64,000 bases of DNA. Origin: ZC4RG36 sp964652205 (lineage in GTDB: Bacteria > Chloroflexota > Anaerolineae > Aggregatilineales > Phototrophicaceae). Under the pieces are notes generated by a model, which saw only the letters and a list, made by a program, of their open reading frames with translations, had not been told where the DNA came from and did no database searches. Position numbers and translations under genes: made by a program. Location: assembly GCA_964652205.1 (NCBI GenBank), contig CAZZAO010000010.1, positions 1 to 64,000 on the forward strand. The letters run 5' to 3'. The first letter of the stretch is position 1. Each line of letters starts with the position of its first letter. Positions 16,176 to 24,131 of this stretch are shown in pieces.

Positions 16176-16742
16176 ATGGCCGTACAGAAAAAGCTGTTCA
16201 CCGTAGACGAGTTTGAACGTCTGCTTGAGCTTCCCGAAAATGACAATCGGCGCTTCGAACTCATCGATGGAGAAATAGTCGAAATGTCTCCGAAGCTCAA
16301 TCACGGCTTAGTTGGATCAATTATCCATGGCTTTATTTTTATTTATCTTCTGACCCATCCTATCGGCAAAGTCATGTTCGAGGTCGATCACTTCGTGCCT
16401 GAGGATGCCTACAACACACGGCGGCCTGACGTCTCGTTTATCAGCAATGAACGGATGCAGGGGCTGGAACTAAGCGCTAACGTGCCGCTGATGCCTGATC
16501 TGGCGGTTGAGGTCAAGTCGCCGACCAACTATTACACCGGACGCGAGGGTTTACATCAAAAGGCCGAATACTATCTGGCGCACGGCTCACGGCTTGTCTG
16601 GCTGATCGACCCGGAAACCGAGACGATTGAGGTCTATCAGAGCGACACCGCAGTCGAAAAGCTCGGCATTGGCGATATACTGACCGGGGCCGATATACAC
16701 CCCGGTTTCACGCTCACCGCAGCGCAAATCTTCGGACATTAG
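16176..16742 (+). CDS. Uma2-family protein, copy 5
   Basis: 188 residues, intact. It starts MAVQKKLFTVDEFERLLELP, close to the broken copy at 15459 (MAVQKKTYTLAEYEQIQDLP), so those two are closer kin than the pair at 10.8 kb. Active-site strands 'RRPDVSFIS' and 'PDLAVEVKSPTNYYTGREG' are complete, followed by 'YLAHGSRLVWLIDPETETI' and 'GADIHPGFTLTAAQIF'. PD-(D/E)xK-like fold, role unknown. It appears to be the functional survivor of this small array. Confidence 0.85.
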   Translation: MAVQKKLFTVDEFERLLELPENDNRRFELIDGEIVEMSPKLNHGLVGSIIHGFIFIYLLTHPIGKVMFEVDHFVPEDAYNTRRPDVSFISNERMQGLELSANVPLMPDLAVEVKSPTNYYTGREGLHQKAEYYLAHGSRLVWLIDPETETIEVYQSDTAVEKLGIGDILTGADIHPGFTLTAAQIFGH

Positions 16743-16947
16743 CGCGGAACCAGCCCAACGCAGTCCATTTCTGAGGGACAGTATGATTGTCATCCAGCGG
16801 GTTTCATTCCATAATGAAGCGAAAGAGTTCATAACTTTGCGCCAGGCGGATAAAGTTGGATCGTATCTTTCAGGCAAGACTTACCAGGGAATAGACGGAC
16901 TCCTAACCACGACCTAACATTGCGGTGTGAATTCTTTTGCGTTCAAA

Positions 16948-16956
16948 TGTTATAAT
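16948..16956 (+). promoter_or_regulatory. Extended -10 promoter of the BTAD regulator
   Basis: TGTTATAAT is a perfect extended -10 (TGnTATAAT), in a stretch poorer in GC than its surroundings. Transcription would start near 16963, which favours the ATG at 17002 over the upstream in-frame GTG at 16927. No good -35 is seen at 17 bases, as is common with extended -10 promoters. Confidence 0.55.
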
Positions 16957-17001
16957 ATCAACTTCAAGACCACACTGCGGCTGGGATGGGCATTCGATCT
17001 G

Positions 17002-20000
17002 ATGTCAGCGCCATTTATCCAGGTCAACGGACAGATCCCACGGGCTTACGGCACGATTCACCGCCCGCGTCTGCTGCAAAAGCTGGAATCGGCGCTCGAA
17101 CACAAGCTGACGCTCATCAGCGCCCCCCCCGGCTACGGCAAGACGACGATTGCCGCGCAGTTCGCGCAGATGACGACCGTCCCGGTCGCCTGGCACACCG
17201 TCGAAGAGCGTGAGCGCGACGTCCCCAATCTCCACACCCAGTCCCTCGTCGCTCTCGATACGATTATCCCCGGCATTGCCAACCAGAGCGCATCGACTGT
17301 GTTTGCGCCCGCCGAGCTGGCGTCGTCGATTGCCAATTACCTGCGTGAAAACCTGACGCGCGACATCGTCTACATCCTCGACGACGTGCAAAATCTGGCT
17401 GGCTCCCCGGCAGCAGAAACCTGGCTGCGCTCGCTGGTCACGATGCTGCCCAAGACCTGCCATCTGATCGTCATCAGCCGTATTCTGCCTGACCTGCCGC
17501 TGACGGAAATGATCGCCCGCCGCGAAGTCCTCGCCATCGGCCAGCAGGAACTTCAGTTCACGTCCGACGAGATCGAGACGCTGACCTCAGAGATGCTCGG
17601 CAGCGAGAAGCCTGCCGCCGAATTACAGCAGATCGCCAGAAAGCTCGAAGGCTGGCCCGCCGGTATTATTCTGGCGCTCTATCCACTGCCGCCTGACCTT
17701 GAGAGCGTCATGCTCAGCGGCGGCAAAGGCCCCGAAGCGCTGTTCGACTCGCTGGCGAACCTGATGCTGCGGACGCAGCCCTCACGCCTGCGCGACTTCC
17801 TGCTCGCCTCATCGACGCTGACACGGCTGACGCCGGAGCTATGCGAGTCGGCGCTTCAGCTCGACAATGCAGCCTACTGGCTCGAAGAGGCGCAAAACCG
17901 CAGCCTGTTCCTGTCGCGGGTGGCGGGCGGGCTGGTCTATCATGCGCTCTTCCGCAGCTTCCTTCAGCGCCAGCTTCGCACCTCGAACCCGGAGTTATTC
18001 GCCGACCTGCACCTGCGGGCAGCGCACTGGTTCAGTCGCAACAATCACGTCGATGAATCTTTCGACCATTATCTGGCGGCAGGCACGCCTCAGTATGCCG
18101 CCGAGATTTCCGAGAAAGTCGCGCAGTCCTATTTCGCGCAGGGCAAGACCGAGACGCTGCTCATCTGGGGCAGTAAGCTCGAACGGATCGGCCTGTTCAT
18201 CCCGCGCCTGTCGTACACCTGCGCGATGATCCACACCGACCGTTACGAGTACGAGGACGCCGAGCAGGAACTCGAACACGCCAACCGGGGCTTCGACTCG
18301 CGCCACGACAGCGCGGGCCTGTCGAGCGTCCAGTTGCAGCGCGCCAAACTGTATTTGCAGCAGGGTCGCTACATCGAAGCCGCCCAGCTCGCGCAGGATT
18401 TAATCGAGGACGACAGCCGCGACTCAGCCAGCCTGCGCGCCCGCGCCCTGAGCACCCTGAGCATGGCGCAGCTTTATCTCGGCGATGCCGAAGTGAGCGT
18501 CAGCTACATGCAGGAAGCGCTGCCGCTCTACCGCGCCGACGGTGACAGCTACGCGCTGTCACAGGCGCTCCAGAACCTCGAAACTGCCTACACGCGGCTC
18601 GGTCGCCTCGAAGACGCGGGAGCCTGCCTTCAGGAAGTCGTCGCGCTGCGCCGCTCGCTCAACAGCGAAGGCTCGCTGGCGCTGGCGCTCAACAACCTCG
18701 GTTATCACTACCACGTCTGCGGCGATTACCGTCAGGCGACCGCGACGCTGCAAGAGGGTCTGAGCATCGCCGCGCGCGTGCCGGACAGCCGCGCTGAAAG
18801 CTACCTGCTCTGGAGTCTGGGCGACTTGCAGCGCGACCGGGGCGCGTTCGACGAAGCGATCACGCTCTACAACAAGGCGCTTGAGCTGACGGGCGGCAGC
18901 GAACCCACGCTGCGCTGTTCGCTGCTCATCAGCGCCTCGATCCTGCGCCGCTGGCAGAACCAGTTCGGCGATGCTATCACGCTGGCGGAAGAAGCCTACA
19001 GCATCGCGGGCGCGCATGGGCTGGCGCTCGAACGCACGGTCTCGCGGGCGATGGGCTGGGCAGCGCGGGCGCAGCAGCCCGACAGCGATCTGGCTGAAGC
19101 GCTCAATCAGCTCGAAGCCGCCGAAAAAGAGCTGCACAGCCGGGGCGCGCGCCTCGAATTACTGCGGCTGATGGCGATTCGCGCGCACTTTAGCCTGCTC
19201 AACGCCGACCCGGACGCCGCCCGCGCGCGCCTGCTTCAGGCGCATCAGATCAGCCAGCAGGCCGGTTCGTCGCAGCCACTCGCCTCAGAAATTCTGCACA
19301 CCAGCGTCCTCAACACCTTTGTCCTGAACCACATCGTCAAACGGGGCATTTTCGCCAGCGAGCTAAAGGCGCTTCAGGACGCGCAGGCAAAATCGCCCTA
19401 TGCCCGCCAGGTCAATGTCTCGGCCTCGACGACTTACAGCCTGCATGTCCTGACGCTCGGCCAGGAAAGCATCGAGCGCGACGGCAAGCCAGTCGCCTCG
19501 TCCGAGTGGCGCGCGACCTCGGCGCGAGAGATGTTCCTCTATCTGTATTTCGTCGGCCCGCAGACCCGCGAGGATTTCTCGCTCACCTTCTGGCCGGAGA
19601 GCGCCGCCAAAGCGGTGCGCTCGAACTTTCATACGACGCTCTACCGGGCGCGGCAGGCGCTGGGCGAAAACGTCGTCGTCTTCCAGAACGAACGCTACTG
19701 CATCAACCCTGAAATTGACGCCCGCTCCGACGCTTACGAGATGCGAACGCTGGCCGGACAGGCGCGGCTGATGTCGAGCCGCGACGCCCGCACCGAAGAC
19801 CTGTGGCGGCGCGCGGCTGACCTGTACCACGGCGACTTCCTGCCCTCGCTCGACGCCGAATGGGTACAGCCGCTGCGCGAAACGTTCCGCGACACCTATC
19901 TCGAAGCGCTCACCGGGCTGGCCGACTGCGCCCGCTCGCGCGGCGATCTGCGTCAGGCTATCGCGGCGCTGAAAGAAGCGCTGGAAGTCGATCCGTTCCG

Positions 20001-20160
20001 CGAAGACCTGCACCGCGCGCTGATGACCTGCTACGCGCAGCGCGGCGACAAGAAAAAAGTCGCCGTCCACCTGACGCAGCTTCAGCAACTGCTGTGGCAG
20101 GAACTGTCGATCAAGCCCTCGACCGAGACGCTGGCACTGGCGCGCACGCTCCTCAGTTAG
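17002..20160 (+). CDS. MalT-like ATPase/TPR/BTAD transcriptional regulator
   Basis: 1052 residues from ATG 17002. The frame opens at a GTG at 16927, but the promoter at 16948 lies after that. The N-terminal STAND ATPase has Walker A 'ISAPPGYGKTTIA' and 'YILDDVQNL' as Walker B. A long TPR region (about 420-830) follows. The C-terminus is a winged-helix plus BTAD module ('YSLHVLTLGQESIERDGKP', 'RSNFHTTLYRARQAL', then helical repeats with 'DPFREDLHRALMTCYAQ'). Such proteins sense a ligand through the ATPase/TPR part and bind DNA at the C-terminus. It lies directly upstream, same strand, of two secreted-peptide genes, so it is their likely regulator or receptor. That link is inference. Confidence 0.88.
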   Translation: MSAPFIQVNGQIPRAYGTIHRPRLLQKLESALEHKLTLISAPPGYGKTTIAAQFAQMTTVPVAWHTVEERERDVPNLHTQSLVALDTIIPGIANQSASTVFAPAELASSIANYLRENLTRDIVYILDDVQNLAGSPAAETWLRSLVTMLPKTCHLIVISRILPDLPLTEMIARREVLAIGQQELQFTSDEIETLTSEMLGSEKPAAELQQIARKLEGWPAGIILALYPLPPDLESVMLSGGKGPEALFDSLANLMLRTQPSRLRDFLLASSTLTRLTPELCESALQLDNAAYWLEEAQNRSLFLSRVAGGLVYHALFRSFLQRQLRTSNPELFADLHLRAAHWFSRNNHVDESFDHYLAAGTPQYAAEISEKVAQSYFAQGKTETLLIWGSKLERIGLFIPRLSYTCAMIHTDRYEYEDAEQELEHANRGFDSRHDSAGLSSVQLQRAKLYLQQGRYIEAAQLAQDLIEDDSRDSASLRARALSTLSMAQLYLGDAEVSVSYMQEALPLYRADGDSYALSQALQNLETAYTRLGRLEDAGACLQEVVALRRSLNSEGSLALALNNLGYHYHVCGDYRQATATLQEGLSIAARVPDSRAESYLLWSLGDLQRDRGAFDEAITLYNKALELTGGSEPTLRCSLLISASILRRWQNQFGDAITLAEEAYSIAGAHGLALERTVSRAMGWAARAQQPDSDLAEALNQLEAAEKELHSRGARLELLRLMAIRAHFSLLNADPDAARARLLQAHQISQQAGSSQPLASEILHTSVLNTFVLNHIVKRGIFASELKALQDAQAKSPYARQVNVSASTTYSLHVLTLGQESIERDGKPVASSEWRATSAREMFLYLYFVGPQTREDFSLTFWPESAAKAVRSNFHTTLYRARQALGENVVVFQNERYCINPEIDARSDAYEMRTLAGQARLMSSRDARTEDLWRRAADLYHGDFLPSLDAEWVQPLRETFRDTYLEALTGLADCARSRGDLRQAIAALKEALEVDPFREDLHRALMTCYAQRGDKKKVAVHLTQLQQLLWQELSIKPSTETLALARTLLS

Positions 20161-20752
20161 CTCACTCCTACGCTGCCCCAATCAATGACTGCGCCAGACG
20201 GAAGCCATCCCGTTCACCCGGCTCAGATTCAGCGTATATCCGTGTCAAGTGGTGGGTATCCTCATAAGCAGGACTTTCCCCAGGCTCCGACCTGAGATCA
20301 CGGCATGACATTCATCCGAGCGCGGTGAATCCTCGCGCAGGCGTGACTGAGTCTCTCTGTCGCTAAAGACCCGCCCCAGCCCTCTCTCGATTCCAGGCAT
20401 CGTAAACCCTCGGTAAATCGCTTCAGGATTAAGCAGGCGTTCCACGACAACTCTTCTCTTATGCTGAGCGGTTTTTGATTCCAGAAGCGCGACCTACCCG
20501 CTTAAAACCCTTTGAAATCTGTGACCTTATCGATGTTTTTCATGAATATCTCAGATTTGATTCAAGTGTAATTTTGACCCATAGAAATTCTTATAAGTTC
20601 TTCCACCAATCCCAAAACCCTTAGAAACAATCCTGAAAAGGGTAAATCACTCATGAAATTCGTTTTTTTGGTAAGCAGTTTGTTGCACACCCTTTGTTAC
20701 GGTTATGCCATCAAACCGAACGACAATAAAAGACAACAAAGGGGAATGAAAG
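20161..20752. other. AT-rich leader region before the peptide genes
   Basis: 592 bases with no gene I can support. Bases 20161-20450 have ordinary base composition and only shadow frames. From about 20470 to 20750 the sequence turns markedly AT-rich, unlike its surroundings, with several possible promoter elements (for example TTGTTG near 20680 with TTATGC 17 bases on). It probably holds the control region of the peptide genes. Confidence 0.4.
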
Positions 20753-20926
20753 ATGAAGAGCAACGCTATTCTGGCCGCGACCTGGGCTTCGTCGAACATC
20801 GGCAAGATTCGCTTCATCACCGTGGGCGCGGTGCTTCTGCTCGGCTTCGTCGGGATCGTCGGCCCGCAGCACCAGATTGCGCAGGCTGGCCCGGCTATCG
20901 GCGGCAGCCACGGCTGCTCGTGCTAA
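20753..20926 (+). CDS. Secreted small peptide precursor, copy 1
   Basis: 57 residues, AGGGGA seven to eight bases before ATG. The N-terminus has K2, K18 and R20, then a hydrophobic stretch (21-36, 'FITVGAVLLLGFVGIV'), then 'GPQHQIAQA' with an A-x-A site after residue 45. Cleavage would release the 12-residue peptide GPAIGGSHGCSC. The last half is almost identical to the copy 287 bases downstream, while the front half varies. It is followed by a small Nif11-like protein gene and a response regulator, and faces a PqqD/kinase/glycosyltransferase operon. Could be a RiPP-type precursor, signalling pheromone or thiol/metal-binding peptide. I know no named family. Confidence 0.75.
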   Translation: MKSNAILAATWASSNIGKIRFITVGAVLLLGFVGIVGPQHQIAQAGPAIGGSHGCSC

Positions 20927-20933
20927 TTGAGCC

Positions 20934-20966
20934 GCTCAGGCTGGCTCCGCCATCGGCAGTCAGTCA
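20934..20966 (+). repeat. Degenerate copy of the peptide core, after copy 1
   Basis: Directly after the stop, gctcaggctggctccgccat (continuing cggc) matches the core-coding part of copy 1 (gcgcaggctggcccggctat...) at 20 of 24 bases. Translated it reads AQAGSAIGSQS, against AQAGPAIGGSH in the real gene. It is not in frame with the gene. It looks like a decayed duplicate of the mature peptide segment. Confidence 0.6.
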
Positions 20967-21039
20967 TTGATTTTTCTCACGCTTTAGTTTGACCGAACAC
21001 TGACCGAACGAAAACATTAACCATAAAGGGACTAAAACC

Positions 21040-21213
21040 ATGAAGAGCAGCGTCATTCTTGCCACGACCTGGGTTTCGAGCAATTCCAGCAAGGTCCGTT
21101 TCATCACCGTCGGCGCGCTGGTCATCCTCGGCATCCTCGCCGGTGTCGGCCCGCAGCACCAGATCGCTCAGGCTGGCCCGGCTATCGGCGGCAGCCACGG
21201 CTGCGCGTGCTAA
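21040..21213 (+). CDS. Secreted small peptide precursor, copy 2
   Basis: 57 residues, AAAGGG upstream of ATG. Same plan as copy 1: K2, K18 and R20, hydrophobic segment 'FITVGALVILGILAGV', 'GPQHQIAQA' with A-x-A cleavage, and a 12-residue end GPAIGGSHGCAC (Ser56 changed to Ala). The final 76 bases including the stop and TTGAGCC differ at only three positions from copy 1, two of them silent. Strong conservation of the Gly-rich end with Cys-x-Cys and divergence elsewhere suggest selection on the released peptide. Confidence 0.75.
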   Translation: MKSSVILATTWVSSNSSKVRFITVGALVILGILAGVGPQHQIAQAGPAIGGSHGCAC

Positions 21214-21222
21214 TTGAGCCAC

Positions 21223-21252
21223 GGCTGACCCCGCTATCAACGGCAGCCACCG
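21223..21252 (+). repeat. Degenerate copy of the peptide core, after copy 2
   Basis: ggctgaccccgctatcaacg (continuing gcagccaccg) matches ggctggcccggctatcggcg... of the gene at 25 of 30 bases. It sits in the same place relative to the stop as the degenerate copy after the first gene, and the two tails align with each other (both begin taattgagcc). The duplicated unit is therefore gene plus tail, about 287 bases. Confidence 0.6.
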
Positions 21253-21306
21253 ATCATCAAACGCCGTTCTGTAACGTTTTGCGCGACCGTTCAGGAGAGT
21301 ACCGGA

Positions 21307-21627
21307 ATGCTACGAGCAACTGAAACCCCCGTGATGGATGTCCTTCCCTGGCCTCAGGGCCGCGGCTTCAACGGAGCCGACGCCTGGTGGGATTACGTGA
21401 TGAACAAAGAGGAACGCAAGCGCCTTGACAACCTGATGGGCCTCGCACTCCTCGATACGGAAGTTTGCGACCGGCTGCTGCACCGGCGCGATGAGTCGCT
21501 GCTGTCAGCCTTCGGCCTGTCGTTCGAGACGCAGGCGTGGCTTCAGGCGCTGCGGGCGTCGTCGCTGGCCGAACTGGCCGAAGCGATTGTCAGCAAATCG
21601 ACGCAACAACACTGGGCGATTTCGTAA
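21307..21627 (+). CDS. Nif11/Franean1_4349-like small protein
   Basis: 106 residues, AGGAGAG nine bases before ATG. Residues 35-95 ('RKRLDNLMGLALLDTEVCDR', 'RDESLLSAFGLSFETQAWL', 'ASSLAELAEAI') form the helical pattern 'last-residue Asp, then LL, then gLs.et...L' seen in Nif11-type leaders and in the Franean1_4349/Os_1350 group of RiPP-leader-like proteins. There is no Cys-rich core after it, so it may be a stand-alone regulator or a leader-type protein supplied in trans. It lies between the peptide genes and a response regulator, same strand. Confidence 0.6.
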   Translation: MLRATETPVMDVLPWPQGRGFNGADAWWDYVMNKEERKRLDNLMGLALLDTEVCDRLLHRRDESLLSAFGLSFETQAWLQALRASSLAELAEAIVSKSTQQHWAIS

Positions 21628-21654
21628 CTACCCGATCAACGCCCATCGCTGAAA

Positions 21655-21688
21655 GGGCTAAGGAACGGTGTCCCTGCCGTCTTAGCCC
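21655..21688. terminator. Hairpin between small protein and response regulator
   Basis: gggctaag (21655-21662) pairs with cttagccc (21681-21688), and the stem extends inward through acgg/ccgt with a two-base bulge. There is only a weak T-run (gttttc) ten bases on. It could be a partial terminator or attenuator separating the peptide genes from the response regulator gene. Confidence 0.45.
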
Positions 21689-21714
21689 ATTCGCGTTTTC
21701 AGGGGAGTATGACG

Positions 21715-22164
21715 ATGACGAATTATGGCTACGACCGCGACCTGGGTATTGGAACTCTGCTACCGAGACGAGCATACGGGATGAATAAACAGATTCTGGT
21801 GGTTGATGACGAAGCAGCGACGCGCACGCTCATCAGCATCCTGCTGCAACGACGCGGCTTCTCGATCATCGAAGCTGGCGACGGATTAAGCGCACTCCAG
21901 CTCCTCGATACGACCAGCCCCAACCTGATTATCCTCGACCTGATGATGCCCGGCATGGACGGCTTCGAGCTGTGCCGCCGGCTGCGCGCGCGCGACCAGA
22001 CCGCTGCCACGCCGATCCTGATTATGTCCGCCATGTACGACTCGAAGGGCATCAAAGCCAGCTTCGACGCGGGCGCGGACGACTACCTGCCGAAGATCAA
22101 CCTGCATCCCAATCTGGTGACGAAGGTACGCAAGCTGCTCGGCGAAACCACCGACGTCTGCTAA
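21715..22164 (+). CDS. Single-domain response regulator
   Basis: 149 residues from ATG 21715 (AGGGGAG seven bases upstream). An internal ATG at 21781 begins the receiver domain itself (MNKQILVVDDEAATR), so the first 22 residues ('NYGYDRDLGIGTLLPRRAYG') are an unusual short extension. The receiver has acidic pair DD, phospho-acceptor 'IILDLMMPGMDG', 'ILIMSAMYD' and 'DDYLPKINL' in place of the K-P motif (lysine kept). No output domain, so it acts through protein contact. It ends the rightward peptide locus and converges on the nucleotidyltransferase gene. Confidence 0.85.
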   Translation: MTNYGYDRDLGIGTLLPRRAYGMNKQILVVDDEAATRTLISILLQRRGFSIIEAGDGLSALQLLDTTSPNLIILDLMMPGMDGFELCRRLRARDQTAATPILIMSAMYDSKGIKASFDAGADDYLPKINLHPNLVTKVRKLLGETTDVC

Positions 22165-22185
22165 CGCGCCGATCCCTGAACAGCC

Positions 22186-23424
22186 TCACTCATCCGCCGA
22201 TCCCACGGCATTTTTTGCGTTGGCATCCGGCGCGAGGTGGCCCGGCTGGAGCAGGGAGCGGATGCGCGAGCGCGCCCATAAGCCGCCGATTCGCAGCGGG
22301 CGCGCAGCGTAGATCAACGGCAGCGCTCCCCGCCGCCGCTCGACCAGCCGCAGATAGGACGGCGACGGCAGCAGCAGCCAGCGCAGCAGCGCCCGGCGCG
22401 CCGATGAACGCCGTAGCAGATGAATAAAGCGCGACGCCCCTGGCCTGACTCCCGTCCCGACAAACGTGCCATAAAACAGCGTTTCCTGACCCACGGGCGG
22501 CGTCCGCGCGGCCACCTGAGCCAGACGATCCAGCGCGGCGGCAGGCACATTCCCCGACAGCGCGCCGCCGACGTAGCAAAGCCCTGCCGCGACCGGCAGC
22601 GCGAGGCCATAAACGTCCGCGCGCTCGATCACGGCATCCCAGTCGAGCGCGGGGGTGGCTCTGAGCAGGCGATAAACATCGACCGGCCAGTGCAGGCGCT
22701 TCAGGCCGCGATGGATGAAGGCATGGGCGCATAGATGGAGCAGCATATCCTCAGCCGACGGCGCGCGAAAGCGACCACCGGGCAGATCAATGGTCTGCGC
22801 GCGCGCCCACAACTCGTCAAACGGCAGGCGATACGACTCGACCGGCAGCGCGCGCTGATGCAGGCTAATCGTCAGTCCGGCCTCATTCTGGAGCGTCAAA
22901 TCGACGCGGTCAGGAAGCTGCGCAGCCTTGAACCCTGCGCCGCGTAAAATCGCCTCAGCGCGGGCAAAATCGACCGAATCGACCAGAAGATCGACATCGT
23001 GACAGTGGCGCAGCGCCCAGCGCCCCGCGTAAGCCGTCGGCACAAGGGCGACAGCACGCACCGGCATCAGCCGCAAATCGGCCTGTGCCAGCAGACCGAG
23101 CGCCGGCTCACTCAGGCGGCGGAAGGTCTCGCCGCGCAGTTCCTCGCGCAGATAGGCCGACTTGAGGTAGACCGACAATCCTGCGGAAAGCTCCGTCCTG
23201 CTCGCTTGCAGGTTATCGTACAACAGCGGCAGCAGCGCCTTCAGCCCACGATGGTCGTTGATGAGCGCGAGGCGGGGATCGCCGACCCGACTAAGCCAGT
23301 CCGCCAGCGCCGACCGCGCCGCGTCACCGTCGAGCAAACAGGCGCGCAGATAGGCCGTCTCATCCGGCCGGGGCAGCCTCAGGGCGAGAATATCGGCCAG
23401 CGGCAGCGAAGCAGACGCCGTCAC
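22186..23424 (-). CDS. PF14907-type nucleotidyltransferase
   Basis: 412 residues from GTG 23424, whose GTGA overlaps the stop of the previous gene; the longer frame to 23601 is out of place inside that gene. Core motif 'LRHCHDVDLLVDSVDFARAE' is the DxD of a nucleotidyltransferase fold. The following 'SAEDMLLHLCAHAFIHRGLK' and a long helical C-terminus fit the 'nucleotidyltransferase family protein' group (NTP_transf_5). Such proteins recur in peptide-modification clusters with PqqD-like and HprK-like proteins, as here, but their substrate is not known to me. Last gene of the leftward operon that starts at 29788. Confidence 0.8.
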   Translation of the reverse strand: MTASASLPLADILALRLPRPDETAYLRACLLDGDAARSALADWLSRVGDPRLALINDHRGLKALLPLLYDNLQASRTELSAGLSVYLKSAYLREELRGETFRRLSEPALGLLAQADLRLMPVRAVALVPTAYAGRWALRHCHDVDLLVDSVDFARAEAILRGAGFKAAQLPDRVDLTLQNEAGLTISLHQRALPVESYRLPFDELWARAQTIDLPGGRFRAPSAEDMLLHLCAHAFIHRGLKRLHWPVDVYRLLRATPALDWDAVIERADVYGLALPVAAGLCYVGGALSGNVPAAALDRLAQVAARTPPVGQETLFYGTFVGTGVRPGASRFIHLLRRSSARRALLRWLLLPSPSYLRLVERRRGALPLIYAARPLRIGGLWARSRIRSLLQPGHLAPDANAKNAVGSADE

Positions 23425-24125
23425 GATGAGCTGACCTTGCCGCGCATCTGGTCGAGATGTCGCTTGAGCAGCATCAGGACGGTATCGAGATTGGCGCTGC
23501 CATCTTTCAGGGAAATATTGGTGTGATGATAACGCCGCCACGTCATCACCTCCGGCAGCACCTCGATCTTCGCACCACCATCTATCGCCCGCATCATCCA
23601 CTCCGTCCCATCGGCGTGAAACAGCCGGACATCCGAAGGGCCGATACGGTCGTAGGCCGCTCTTGGGATCAGGACGGTAGCGAAGACGTAACCCGGCAGC
23701 GGTTGGGCGCGGAGACTGCCTTTGAAGCGCTCGGCTTCCTGAGCCAGCTCATCGATCCAGAAGTTTTGCAGGTAAGTCAGGCAAATATCGACGTCCGGGT
23801 GCGCCTGCAAGAACGCAAGCTGCTGTTCGAGCTTATCCGCGCGCCACAGGTCGTCGGAGTCGAGCCACGCCAGATAGGCTCCGTTCGCCAGCGCTGCGCC
23901 GTGGTTGCGCGCTACCGCTGGCCCGGCATTAGGTTGAGAGATCAAACGTACCCGGTCGCCGAAACCAGCCACAACTGCCGCTGTCGAATCGGTCGAGCCA
24001 TCATCGACGACGATCACTTCGAGCGGGCGGTGAGTCTGGGCGAGGACGCTCTCAATCGCTTCGCCAATATAGCGCTCGTGGTTGTAGGCCGGGATAATAC
24101 AGCTAATCAGCGGGGCATCCATCAT
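23421..24125 (-). CDS. GT2 family glycosyltransferase, copy 2
   Basis: 234 residues. It has GT-A fold motifs: 'PLISCIIPAYNHERYIGEAI', 'EVIVVDDGSTD', 'NAGPAVARNHG', and 'AYLAWLDSDDLWRADKL' holding the DxD-like metal site. It uses an activated sugar, probably a UDP- or GDP-sugar. No membrane helix. It is paralogous to the gene six bases upstream (same length, same ending helices). Acceptor unknown; by context it may glycosylate a peptide or extend a glycan made by this operon. Confidence 0.9.
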   Translation of the reverse strand: MMDAPLISCIIPAYNHERYIGEAIESVLAQTHRPLEVIVVDDGSTDSTAAVVAGFGDRVRLISQPNAGPAVARNHGAALANGAYLAWLDSDDLWRADKLEQQLAFLQAHPDVDICLTYLQNFWIDELAQEAERFKGSLRAQPLPGYVFATVLIPRAAYDRIGPSDVRLFHADGTEWMMRAIDGGAKIEVLPEVMTWRRYHHTNISLKDGSANLDTVLMLLKRHLDQMRGKVSSS

Positions 24126-24131
24126 CGCTCT

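Noticed and set aside
20653..20970. 105-codon frame beginning like a signal peptide (MKFVFLVSSLLHTLCYGYA)
   Set aside because: It runs out of frame through the peptide gene and becomes Arg-rich with no conserved counterpart at the second copy. The in-register 57-codon gene explains the conservation instead.
20753..21213. Lasso peptide precursors
   Set aside because: There is no asparagine-synthetase-like cyclase or transglutaminase-like protease in the window, and the peptides have a signal-peptide-like front rather than a lasso leader. The PqqD and HprK-like genes alone do not make a lasso cluster.
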